Assembly: GCA_003427395.1 (NCBI GenBank)
Contig: BFEA01000011.1
Span: 3,114,598-3,157,852 of the forward strand
Direction of reading: 5' to 3'
Length of the DNA stretch: 43,255 bases
Source: Chara braunii
Lineage: Eukaryota; Streptophyta; Charophyceae; Charales; Characeae
This document shows, piece after piece, positions 18,643-28,694 of the stretch. The stretch's first letter is position 1. Every line of letters starts with the position of its first letter. A model generated the notes under the pieces. The model worked only from the letters and a program-made list of their open reading frames with translations. It was not told the origin of the DNA and ran no database searches. Both the position numbers and the translations under genes were made by a program.

Positions 18643-18676
18643 ACTCCTCCTCCTCCTCCTCCTCCTCCTCCTCCTC
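18643..18676. repeat. (CTC)n microsatellite
   Basis: A perfect CTC trinucleotide run of about eleven units. Confidence 0.93.
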
Positions 18677-19744
18677 AACGATTTTCCTGTGGTTGGGAGG
18701 AATGAGTGCCATTTTAAGCCTTTTTCCAAGACAGCGGTGCTAGAGAGCAGAGCGTTTCAATCCCCTTGGAAAGCAGTTCAACCGTCAAATGCCCCCCCCT
18801 TTTTTTTTTCTTTTTTTTTTTTTACACAGGTTGTACTCTAGCAGCCAGCGTATCCATGGTATGCAACAGTTTTGCTATTATATTATTATTAATTTATAAT
18901 AATTATAAAGGGGATGTGCTACACAGGGAATGGCAGGTTGATTCTGTGAGTACATGTCATGATGTCTGCTATTCTCTTCATTTGTTTCGGTATGGCAAAA
19001 TATATATTATACTATAATATGTGTCGTACAGGGAATGATGGGTGAACTCAGGGCCAAGGGTTTGAATTTAGACGCAATACAAGGTTCAAAAAAAAAAAAA
19101 AAAAATAGTGACGCGCGTCTGGCTTTCCCACAAAAAAAAAAAAAAAAAAAGCTGCTGGTAAAAATGGTTGACACCGAAGTGAATAAAGCGAGCGCAGCGG
19201 CGTGTGGTAGGCGGATGCAAAGGAGTGACCTGGCAATGATGGAAAGAAATTATAGGGTGATGAACAGTGAAAGAAAGATAATAATACCGAAGACCTAGCG
19301 AAGAGGAAGATGACGCACTGTCTATGGATGGATTGGAAAAGGCCCTCTGGGATAGATGAAAGGAAAGTGCTGCCCCTGGTGGGCAGAGCCGTCCACTCCG
19401 GAGTATCAGATTGCTGAAATCCCGGTCCGACACAACAGTTGGGGACATTGGAGGCCAGATATGGAAGGCCAAAAATCGGTCTCCTATCGTCGCTGGAGCA
19501 AATAAGTTTGTATGCTGTTGAGACAGTGCTGACACTCTGTTTTGTTTTTGTATTATTAGTGTGTTGTTGGGACAGAAAGTCTTCGGAGCTCTGCGCAATT
19601 CATTCTGCTCTGTGTAATTCGTTCCACTCTTGTTTGCCGCTAAGCAAGCTAACCTTGTTTCAAATTTTCGTTTATGCTGCAGCAGCATGCTCGACGCATT
19701 GCTCGTGACTGCTTTTGTGTGAGGGTGTGGGTGTGCAGTCCCGC

Positions 19745-19745
<1 letters not shown>

Positions 19746-19787
<42 letters not shown>
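19746..19787. repeat. (AG)n microsatellite
   Basis: A perfect AG run of about 42 bases, followed by ggggttggggttggggtagg, a G-rich stretch. Confidence 0.95.
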
Positions 19788-19789
<2 letters not shown>

Positions 19790-19882
19790 GGGTTGGGGTT
19801 GGGGTAGGGTTCCTCGGCTGACAGTTGGCATGAGATTGCATTATGACCCTGGTGTATTTGCACACATCATTTTGCTTAGAGT

Positions 19883-20005
19883 ATACTCACACTAGGGGCC
19901 CTCAAAATCACAAAATGAGCGGCCAGATAGAGTCCTTGTAAAGGAAGGACTAGATCTGGCCGCTCATTTTGGGATTTTGCGATTTTGAGGGCCTAGTGTG
20001 AGTAT
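19883..20005. mobile_element. Hairpin MITE, family C (ACTCACACTAGG ends)
   Basis: The left end atactcacactaggggccct caaaatc and the right end gattttgagggcctagtgtg agtat are complementary. The arms continue acaaaatgagcggccaga / tctggccgctcattttg around a loop with gtccttgtaaaggaaggac, itself a small hairpin. Only one copy is seen in the window. Confidence 0.9.
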
Positions 20006-20040
20006 GCCCTTATGATGGCACATCAGATAGCATAATACCA

Positions 20041-20112
20041 ACCGGCCTAGCTCAGTCGGGACACCCATGAACTGTTGAGATACAGACCTGAGTTCGATTC
20101 CAGATGGAACAA
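20041..20112 (+). repeat. tRNA-related sequence (SINE head or tRNA pseudogene)
   Basis: It contains an A box tagctcagtcgg (20048-20059) and a B box gagttcgattcc (20090-20101) at tRNA-like spacing. The acceptor and anticodon stems do not pair well, so this is more likely a tRNA-derived SINE promoter than a working tRNA. No anticodon can be assigned safely. Confidence 0.6.
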
Positions 20113-20262
20113 GATGAAGATAGCACGATGGCAGCCAAAGCATATCCACAAAGAGCGAATACTACATTCATCACACCCAAACAGTTTGCGCCGTGCTGTA
20201 TGTGCACAAGTCACTTGTTCTTTATAAAGGCTTTCTGAGGACAAGGAACTCTTTGCTCAAGA

Positions 20263-20560
20263 TGGGCTGGAGTGTGTATTTCGGGCGGGCTGCCAAGGAA
20301 CACATACTCGCATCATGCCTCGCATGCAGCAGAGGCAAGGGTTCTTTATTTCCAAGCTGTGCTGGAGCCTATATTTTGGACTGCCACACTGGAAGAGAGC
20401 GGAGGAGAGGGTGGAACACATGCCCACATGCAGAAGAGGTAAGCGCTCGTTATGAACTTGTGTGACTTGTAAAGGCTCTTGCGCTGGAGTGTGAATTTTG
20501 GGCTGTCACACTGGCGGGGAGCGGAGGAGAGAGACGCTAAAGTGCATGCTCACCAGCAGG
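20263..20560 (+). repeat. Diverged ~110-bp tandem repeat (3 units)
   Basis: Units share gctggag(t/c)..tatttt(c/g)ggcctg ccacactgg, gagcggagga(ga), and gcagaagaggcaagcgttcttta. They begin near 20269, 20362 and 20480. Confidence 0.65.
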
Positions 20561-20959
20561 AGAGGCAGATGTTCTTTATGGATGTCAACCTTGTTCTTGT
20601 GGGGGCTTGATGTTGCCCAAATGGAAGCAATCTCATCTTTTGTGTGGCGCTTGGTCGATCATCGCTCTCCTGCATCCATGTGGGGGGCGGGGTCTGTCGA
20701 GGTTCTGCGTGTGTGCTTAGCTCTGCGTGTGTGCTTACCTCTCCGATCGCAGGTACGGCGGCATCACATTTGACATGACATCTAAAAGGAAGGTACTGTC
20801 CAGTCTGCCACCTCTACCCATTTGGTTTGCCTAATTGTATGTAGGTTCTTTTTTTTTTTTTTTTTTTTAAATATGCAGGTTCTTTTGAGGTGGAGTGCTC
20901 TGTTTACTCGGGATTCAAATTTAATTCAACTGAAGTACCGTCTTCACCCGAATATAACG

Positions 20960-21002
20960 GCCAGTCTTCTTCTTCTTCTTTTTTTTTTTTTTTTTTTTTT
21001 TT

Positions 21003-21050
<48 letters not shown>

Positions 21051-21180
21051 CGAAACGCCAGAGCAGCGTCACTAGCAGGGGGGGGGGGGGGGTTACGAGC
21101 AGCCTCCCCTAGTGCACGTTCCGGGTGCTCCATTCTATTGGTGGGGAGCTGCACCTGTGGGGAAACCGGTCCAGAGTCCC
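20960..21180 (-). mobile_element. SINE-like poly(A) retroposon nested in a MITE
   Basis: Read on the minus strand: gactctggaccggtttcccc, gcagctccccaccaatagaa, then a ctgctagtgacg block, ending in (AAC)n and poly(A). The ccccaccaatagatggagc core and poly(A) end are shared with copies at 40206, 41829 and 43069. Insertion into the MITE dates it later than the MITE. Confidence 0.72.
21000..21110. repeat. poly(T), (GTT)n and poly(G) tracts
   Basis: A T run (about 20979-21004), a GTT run to about 21049, and a G run at about 21079-21092 inside the nested retroposon. Confidence 0.9.
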
Positions 21181-22006
21181 GTTTAGAAGTATTTTGGGAA
21201 ATTTGGGGGCATTTTTCAGTCCAGGTGCAGCGGTAATGACCGGGCGTTCTATTCGGGTGAAGACGGTAGGATGCTGCACAATACTGTTGGACACACGTAT
21301 ACAGGCAGAGGTTTCCTTGTGAAATGCGGATTGTGGGAATGGGATGTTGATTTGATGGATCCAATCCTTTCCAAGGTATTTCCCCTCTTTGGGGGATGTT
21401 ATTTTCTCCTCCACTTTGTAAATTGCCTCCTCCTCTTTGTTCTCCATTAGTCCTCCGATGTTCACTTTGTCTCTGCTCCAGTTGTCTTTGTTTTTTTTTT
21501 GTTTTTTTTAAGATTTTGCAGGTTGAGGTATAGGCAGGCCCTAGATAAATGGCTTTATCTTGCAGGGACGGTCGCAAGAGAAAGCCATTTATCTAGCTAC
21601 AGAGTAATAGAGTATATCTAAGTTTAGCAGGACGTGGGCAGTGCTGCACGTGGATGGCTTTTCCCTTCTGGTTTAGCCTTTGGTTCTTGATTTACATGAT
21701 GGTGATCGTCGCAAGAACGTGACTTCAACGGACTCTGTGCATGCCTCCCTACGTGACCTGCCAAAGTCTTCGTAATTTTCAATGGTCGGCTGTGTCAGCC
21801 GTTGATGGACCGCTATTGAATCAGCTCTGCTTGAGCGGTGGCGATATGGAAGGCCCAATCGTGGCAGTGGTTCTGACGTTTCGTTTTTTCTTTCTATTGC
21901 GTTTTGTTTCTGTCGGCCTTTGTTTTCTGCATGTGGAGGGAAGCAGACATTTTTTTGTTTTGGGGGTTTCCGATTTTCTTGTTTTTAACTCTCGGGGCGG
22001 TGGTGC

Positions 22007-22094
22007 GGATGATAGAAAACAATCGTTAAAATTGCAACGATACAGAGAGGATTAGCATTGCACGTGTGCAAGGATGACACACAAATCGAGAAAA
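22007..22094 (+). ncRNA. U6 spliceosomal snRNA-like sequence, 3'-truncated
   Basis: It contains the U6 core in order: ttaaaattgcaacg, the ACAGAGA-box region atacagagaggattagca, the stem-loop turn tgtgcaaggatgacac, and acaaatcgagaaa. Compared with canonical U6 there are several substitutions and a 2-base loss near gacac(gc)aca. The usual 3' end (tggtccaaa and a T run) is missing: a family A MITE starts 3 bases later. The 5' stem-loop is not clear, and no plant USE/TATA pair was seen upstream. A pseudogene is more likely than an active gene. Confidence 0.78.
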
Positions 22095-22096
22095 GA

Positions 22097-22207
22097 CTAC
22101 CGTCTTCCCCCGGACACAACACACCCTCATCATGAATGCATACAAGCGATCTTTCCGGTCCGATGCAGTCACAATGAAGGTGCATGATGTTCGGGGGAGG
22201 ATGGCAG
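22097..22207. mobile_element. CTACCG hairpin MITE (family A, copy 6)
   Basis: Ends are ctaccgtcttcccccggaca and tgttcgggggaggatggcag, with caacacacc...ggtgcatga arms. It directly follows the U6-like sequence. Confidence 0.85.
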
Positions 22208-22302
22208 CCCATCAATGTCCTTGGATAGGTCATATCTTTATTTAAGTTTGTTCTGTGTCTCTCAACTCATAAGTTTTCTGTATGTGAGCTAGCCGGCATT
22301 GA

Positions 22303-22414
22303 CTAGCAGTCTTCCCCCGAATACAACGTACGGTCATTATAGCTGAATTTGGCCTATCTTTCAGTCTAAATTCAGCTATAATGACCGTACGTTGTATTCG
22401 GGGGAAGACTGTAG
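22303..22414. mobile_element. CTACCG hairpin MITE (family A, copy 7, near-perfect palindrome)
   Basis: The left half ctagcagtcttcccccgaat acaacgtacggtcattatag ctgaat is almost perfectly complementary to the right half, with a short loop ttggcctatctttcagtcta. It is the best-preserved member and shares the cgtacggtcattatagctg arms with copy 2 (4224-4334). Confidence 0.92.
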
Positions 22415-23100
22415 GAGTATTGATGTGAGGATGGGTTGGGAGGTGGTCTCATATTCCAGGACACCCGCGGCTCACACTTCCAGGTGATCACTGTGCACAC
22501 ATTGACTGGCCTCTACAACACCCTGGACTTCAAAAAAAAAAAAAAAAAAAGGGTTGGGGGCCTATCCTGTCAGAACAACCATTGGCTGCCGCTACGAGCA
22601 ATCACGGCGGGTCTGGTCCTTGGCCTCTAGAACACCCTTGGCTCTTTTTTTTTTTTTTTAAGAAAAAGAAGAGAAAAAAGCTTGGCCCTTTGCTTTCTTT
22701 ACTAGAACATGTGAACCCACCGAGGTGAAGCCACGGCCCAGGGGCAGGCCCACCCTAGGCACGGCCATTATCTGGCCCGAGCAACATTGAGGGTGTTTGT
22801 TTAGAAGATGAGGGACGCACAGCATTCGGGGGGGCATCGGGCGGGCAAGGTATCAGCATGCTGTCGGATCCTTTGTAAATCAGAACTATGTTATTGTGGT
22901 CGCCGCTGGATTCAAACTCATGTCTGCAATTCAACAGTTTCATGTGTGCATGAACTGAGCAGCCTGCCAAATTGAATGCGCAAAATGAGAAGGAATCTTC
23001 CACAAGAACATAGGAAGATACACGGCGACGGACATATATATTGAAAAGAAATCCCGGTGTGAGTATGGACTAAGGAGCTGCCAGCTGTAATTGTCGCTGC

Positions 23101-23102
<2 letters not shown>

Positions 23103-23152
<50 letters not shown>

Positions 23153-23167
23153 CGGCGAGGTCGCCGC

Positions 23168-23200
<33 letters not shown>
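23103..23200. repeat. (AG)n-GGCGGCGAGGTCGCCGCC-(TC)n giant hairpin and (GC)n
   Basis: A run of AG (23104-23148) faces a run of TC (23169-23190) across an 18-bp palindrome ggcggcgaggtcgccgcc. A gcgcgcgcgc tract at 23190-23200 follows. The whole could fold into one long hairpin. Confidence 0.88.
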
Positions 23201-23364
23201 ACGTCGCGGCTGGCCTCTTGGTACTGCGCCCTCCATAGGATGAGCAAAATCGAATGAATCTGGTGCTATAGCGTGGGACTATACACTGCCATACTTTTTT
23301 TCATTTTTTTTTTTCCGTTTTTTTCGTTCGTTTCACTCCGACGTTCGGGATGCCTGCGCCCGGT

Positions 23365-23414
23365 AGTCCGAGCCTCGGCACGGATCGGCGTACCGGTCGG
23401 CCGAGGCTCGGACT
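23365..23414. other. GC-rich hairpin, 15-bp perfect arms
   Basis: agtccgagcctcggc (23365-23379) is complementary to gccgaggctcggact (23400-23414) with a 20-base loop. A terminal tactggtggtttaa motif follows at 23431-23444, the same as at other element ends here, so this is probably a small DNA element whose left end is unclear. Confidence 0.75.
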
Positions 23415-23444
23415 CGATAGCTGGGCCAGGTACTGGTGGTTTAA

Positions 23445-23557
<113 letters not shown>

Positions 23558-24039
23558 GTGGGATGGGCAGGAGTGGAGGAAGGAGAAAGGGAATAGTACT
23601 TCATAAGTGCGGAATTACTGCGAGATGGGCAAGAATGAAATGGACAGGCTTACTTCTGGTGATGATAAGGGCTTCAGTCAAGCTCAGTGTTTTTACTTTG
23701 AAAAACAAGAAAAAAAAACAACGACGAGAAGGCAGGTGAAGTGGAGGCAAGAAGTAAGAGGAAGAGGAGGAGGAAGTGATGATGAATTTTCTGGCAGTCA
23801 CAGTGATGAGAGGTATGAGAGGAACAACAGTGAATGATCTGGAGGAGGAGAGGGGTGTGCGGGGGAGGGGGGTGAAGTGCGGACACTGGGAAGGAGTAAA
23901 TGGAGGAGGAGGAGGAGGGAGAAATCAATGATGAATTGACAGATGGGAGTGACGGTGAGGTCTTGCAGTTAGCATTGATTACGAGCAGTTGTTGCACCGA
24001 GGAGCAGCAGCCCATGCGTAGGGCAGTGTAGTCAAGACG

Positions 24040-25740
24040 GTGCGTGTGTGGCCTTATCTATCTGTAGACATGGAGAGATTAAATTGGAAGAGTCGTCACA
24101 CTTGGTGGAGCTAGCCCTCCTCAGAAAAAGCTGTCCTTTGAACCACCGCTTCCTCCGATCCTCTTTTGCTGAGGTGGACTCCCCCTGCACACCAATCCCA
24201 CTGTCAGATGTTGAGTAGCTACCCCTCCACTGATCGGATACGACTGATTGCGACTGTGTGTTCCCAGGGGCACCCCCTGTGGTGTTGTTTGCTGTTGGCT
24301 ACTTGGCTGGCTTCTTCCGGGCAGTGCCTGCTGTTGGCAATTCCCTTGCCCTAGTTGAAGATGTTGTTGTTGCCCGATCGTACTTGCTTGCTGTCGGTCG
24401 AGTACCCGTTTGCTGCTGCTGAGTGCTCGTTCCTGACTGCTGATGAGGAAGATGACTCGTGGCTTGTCCGGATTGTTGTTGTTGGTGGTGTTGGATTTGT
24501 TGTGCTTGTCCTCCGGCTGTTGTCGGTTGTTGGGTACTCCTCGTGTCCCCCTGCCCCGCTCCCTGTCCGTGTCCCTGTCCCTGTCCCAATCCTCTGTTTC
24601 TAATGCTGTTCGTTGGTTGTGTGGAGGGGGTCCTTGCCCCCTTCCTCCCGGGTCTCCACGTCCACCACTGCCACCCTTACTTCTCTTCCTCCTCTACCTC
24701 CACCCTTGCCTCTCCTCCTTCCCTCTGGCATTTCTTCTCGAGCCTCTTCTGTATGAAACCACCATAGGCATTTCTTACACAAGGGGGAGTACTGCAAGGC
24801 TATCCTAATCTCCAAGCCCGCTCCATCCTTTGCTTCGTATATATAACCGGTCCCTGTACATGCCCCTCACCGCCGGATCGCAATCGATCTTCACGTTCCC
24901 TAACGTAGGTTCATCCTCCTTTTTGTCCGGTGGGTGCATCCCCAACACCGATCCGAAGGTGTGTTGTACTGCTCTCTTCAGACTGAACAGGGCGACCAAG
25001 GAACCCCGAAGGCGACCAGTCTGTAACGCGCCCCACCTGCTCCTCCTCTCGCATCTGCTCCGACTCTGCTTGTGTCATCCATGATTTAAATATCACTTTG
25101 AAGGTGCCCCCATGACACGGGATGTCCGCTGACTCCATCGTTGTCAACCACTGAGCGATCTGTGTTGACCTGGCCACATACGAACATGACATTCGGGCCT
25201 TCTCCATGTGTTCGGCCTCAGGATCCCAGTACCAGCCATCTTCTTATATCCTAATCAGTTGTTCCGGACGGGCCAAACTCAGCGTTTGGTCTTTCACCAT
25301 AAACAGCACAATCATTGTACGTGCGTTCAACCAGTCTATGATCGTGTCGTCTATGTCATCATCCAAAACGAAGAGTCCGTAGTCGTCGTGTGCTTCTGCT
25401 GCTCCTATCTCTCGTCCAATGCCTTCCAGGAATAAGCCGTCGTCGTAGCATTTCTCCAGCAGTCTTTGTACAACTGCCTCTTCTTCCGATATCCGCTGGC
25501 CCTGTTGTGGTAGTGGCCCCAGTGCCACCGCCATGTCGGCGAGAACCCCTTTCCTTGTCTTGCCTAACCTATTCTCTCTGTTGTCTTCTGAACTCGCCCT
25601 TGACGTGCACGCTGCTAGAGCGGCGAGCGCCACGTCGCGTCTCACATTACCCACTCTCATCATAAACCTGTAATGCTCAGGCCACCGTCCTTCCTCTCCC
25701 TTCCCCCTGGGTGAGGGGTTGGCTGCCGGCATAGCCGGTC
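24040..25740 (-). pseudogene. LINE ORF1 (gag-like, DUF4283 type) pseudogene
   Basis: Read from 25740 down. It opens with a long Arg/Glu-rich frame (25732-25244, containing WPEHYRFMMRVGNVRRDVAL). A stop at about 25241 then falls in frame before EDGWYWDPEAEHMEKARM (24911-25207), followed by TFKVIFKSWMTQAESEQMR. Two frameshifts follow, near 25020 and 24815, joining VLGMHPPDKKEDEPTLG, VKIDCDPAVRGMYRDRLYI and IALQYSPLCKKCLWWFHTEE. The last is a zinc-knuckle start (CKKC, His) as in LINE ORF1 proteins, lacking the final Cys. The tail is Gln/Gly-rich (24589-24299). Identification rests on domain order, not a search. It is non-functional. Confidence 0.72.
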
Positions 25741-25892
25741 AGCAAAGGTGGAGGGAGTGCTCGACTTTCCCACAGCGTGCAGGGTTGGCGAGATGGTGGT
25801 ACCGGTTCTGCCGAAACCGGTAGCGCTATTCCGGAGTGCGCTCGCACCCACGAACGGCGCCCGCCCGAAAAAAATGTCTCCCAGAGAGAGAG

Positions 25893-26357
25893 TCAGATAC
25901 ATTCCTCAGAGCACTGGTGTGACTTCCACCTCGTGAGGGCCTTCCCCAAAGTCGCTGGTTTCTAAATTCTGAGAAAAGAAGAAGAAGAAAGGAAAAAAAA
26001 AGAAACTTTCGCGCACGCCGTGATAGCCATCAGATACATTCTGTGAGGTGCTGCTGAGACTGTGCCCTCAGTGAGGGCATCTGTCCCCGTGAAAAATGGA
26101 TGAAGGACAAGAAAAGAGAATACTTCCCTTCTGCTGCTATCACGGTCCAATACAGTAATTATGCTACAGTGCAGGTGTGAGTAGGACGTGAGTGAGGCAG
26201 TTGGCCGTCCCCAGTGGAATCCATGAGGCAGGGGACCAACGAGAAACGAAAACTAGAAAAACGAAAACCAAAAGATCAGCAACCACGTTCCCCACATGCT
26301 GGCCAGATACATTCCTCAGAGCACTGGTGTGACTTCCACCTTGTGAGGGCCTTCCCC
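25893..26357 (-). repeat. Direct repeats upstream of LINE ORF1
   Basis: cagatacattcctcagagca ctggtgtgacttccacct(c/t)gt gagggccttcccc is near-identical at 25894-25947 and 26304-26357 (410-bp spacing). A diverged third copy starts at 26028. They lie just 5' of the minus-strand ORF1, so they could be promoter monomers of a LINE 5' UTR; that is inference. Confidence 0.75.
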
Positions 26358-26930
26358 GAAGTTGCGTTTTTTTTTTTTTTTCCCCCCCTCTCACTGCTGG
26401 ACCGCAGGGTCCCATTTTTTTTATTTTATTTTTCCTACCGACCCTACACCGGACTCCCGAACTTTTCGGATGAGGTCATTTTCCCAAATGCGACTACAGC
26501 TCGGAACGGTAGTGGTGGTTTAAGGCTAATTCTTTTAAGCCCAACCCATTCAATTACCTCAATTTACCTGTCAAATCTGGACAGGACGACCTCTCAGGCC
26601 TTTTTTTATTATCATTATAGCATTATGAGGAACCCCGTAGCAGCCACAACCGTGTTCAACCAGGGAACATGCGGGAGCTAAACCCACCGGCACAGGTGCG
26701 ACACCTGCTTCAGCAGGTGGGCGATACCGGCCGGGGGTCAGCCGGTAGCATCAGGACCGAGCTTCTTCGATGGGCCAGTCGCTGTCCCTCCCCTCCGATC
26801 CCCTCCCCCTAGGAATATCGGCAGTCTCTGCTCAATTCCGCTGGGGGGGGACCAACAATGCGCTCAGGGGGACCATCGGTCCATCTCTTGGTGGCGGGCG
26901 CCAAGCTTGCCCAGGAAGGTACATGAGGCC

Positions 26931-26998
26931 AATGGGGATCGAACCCAAGACCTCCTGAATGCCACTTGTGTTGCCTTACCAACTGAGCTCGGCCGCTG
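26931..26998 (-). repeat. tRNA-related SINE head
   Basis: On the minus strand: gagctcagttggtaaggc (A box, from 26990), a variable arm, then tgggttcgatcccc (B box, 26934-26947). Spacing is typical of a tRNA. The acceptor stem does not close clearly. Downstream sequence (26930 and below on minus) may be the SINE body. Confidence 0.65.
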
Positions 26999-27177
26999 TA
27001 TTATTGTTGTTGTCGAGTGAGTTCTGTTGTTGTTTTGATTTTCCCTTGAGACCGGTCCAGGCTGTGTGGATGTTTTTTTTTTTTTAGCTGTTACTTTTTC
27101 AGCAATTTGTTGTTTTGCTTCCATGTGTCCAAAGCTGTATTCTTGTCTTTTGTGCGAGCGTCTGGCTTGCCAGATTG

Positions 27178-27561
27178 TCATAAGCAGTTCCAAGCTAGTA
27201 TATCTGAACAGATTTGATTCAGAAATATTCCAAGATGACTATAGTTTTGTTTGTTGCCCCAGCAACAGTAGGGCTGGATGCCATGGCAGGTGCATGCCAG
27301 TGAGGGAACACCATGCCGCATCCCACCATCTCCAGATGTGTACTGCCATGGGGCATTCCAGGAAAGAGTGTTCCAAATCCGCTCTTCGTTGAGGGGACGA
27401 TTTACGATGGTAGCAAGAGCAGATCGGGGATAGGATTCCCTTTGTTGCAGTCCTGAGAGTGATACGATCCAGTCTGGCGTAGGCAGGCATCTGTAGAGGA
27501 TCTGCCACTGGAGTGCTCGCTGTGATGTCGGCATCCGACGGGCAAATTCACGCCACTTCAA
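27178..27561 (-). pseudogene. LINE ORF2 C-terminal fragment (zf-RVT domain)
   Basis: Frame 27561-27178 gives KWREFARRMPTSQRALQWQI LYRCLPTPD. A shift to frame 27508-27239 gives a Cys/His region RRADLEHSFLECPMAVHIW, matching the zf-RVT pattern (Cys pair, EH...ECP...W) of plant LINE reverse transcriptases. The two parts need one frameshift. It is a separate copy from the one at 29117. Confidence 0.7.
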
Positions 27562-28690
27562 GTTTTGTAGGCCTTGTGCTGTGCTTGCTGAGTTTATCTA
27601 CCATCGCTGCTTGATTATTTCTTTTGTGTTCTTTGTTATGTAGGTTTTCCTGTGAGAGTCTTTTACCATGTATTTCCAGATGGGCAGCGGAGTGCTTCCC
27701 CCGCATTGCCACTCCGCAGGATCAAAGGTCGGCGGTGAGCGACGGTGCAGGGGATCTCGCTACGGCAGAAGGGAGGTGATCCAAGAGTAGGAACAGCTAT
27801 GCGCACATGCGGTGCATGTGTTCAGTTTTGGGGTGAAGCATATGCAATAGGGGCCTCAGGAGTCAGAACCCCGTAGATACCCCTTTTCTCGACCCTAGTG
27901 AATACCATGGAAAGAAACCCCCTTGATCCTTGGCAGTGGCCGTCCATGACACGCAACAGGGGAATGGATCCGTACGCCCTGCCTTTTTAGCGCTTTTCTG
28001 GGTCTTGAGCCCGGGCCCGCCGTGCCCTGCTCTGGACCAATGGGCATTAACCCTTCACCAAAGGATGCCTTTTGACAACCAGGATTTCCTAACACTACGC
28101 CCGACCAACTTCTCCCTCAAACCGCAGCGCGTTGCTCCTACCGCCTCAAGGCTTGAATTACAGCCTCTGCAGTGAATGCAGAATTGAGCACTTGGCAGCA
28201 TTGATTGCCCCGTCGCCAGGAGATTGACTGCCAGTGGCTCAAGAAGACTAGATCCTGCTGAGGCAGCCAGCAGATAAAGATTGAAGCCGGCCTTTTCAGC
28301 CTCTCTGGCCACCAGACCGACAGCATTACTCCTGGCCGTCAGCATCAGTTGCCTCCGCACCACTGCAGGTCCACCATTGAGAGGCTGTGGGTTGGAAATA
28401 GACCTGGATCTCCAAGGGGGGGGGAATTGCAGCGTCCACTTTGGTCGAGTCCTTGACGACGATATTGTAGTCCCGATGGAAGGCCCCTTGACGTGTGACT
28501 GCCTGACTTCTGCTGTCCCATCAGATATAGGCTATCCAGGCCCCTTGCTCACACCCAAGTCCGAGAAACGATTGATCTTCTGTGTTATATCACTCGTTGT
28601 CTGCAAAAGATCCAATTGTGCTTTCACTTTCATCCATTGCACCGTAAGGTCTTATTGAACTTGCTGTTTATTAATTATGTGACTTCTTCT
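27562..28690. other. No supported gene between LINE fragments
   Basis: Contains a G run at about 28418-28427 and several short frames on minus (for example 28363-28055). None resembles a family I know. It is possibly more degenerate LINE sequence. Confidence 0.5.
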
Positions 28691-28694
28691 CCCT

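Larger units (their letters stand above)
20936..21269. mobile_element. CTACCG hairpin MITE (family A, copy 5), with nested insertion
   Basis: Ends taccgtcttcacccgaat and attcgggtgaagacggta, with ataacggccagtc / gaccgggcgttct arms, match copy 3. Its length (334 bp instead of about 110) is explained by an insertion between about 20960 and 21180. The host MITE resumes with cagtccaggtgcagcggtaa. Confidence 0.85.

Noticed and set aside
24299-24589. Gln/Gly-rich frame considered as an independent low-complexity protein
   Set aside because: Its position and strand fit the C-terminal tail of the LINE ORF1 relic.
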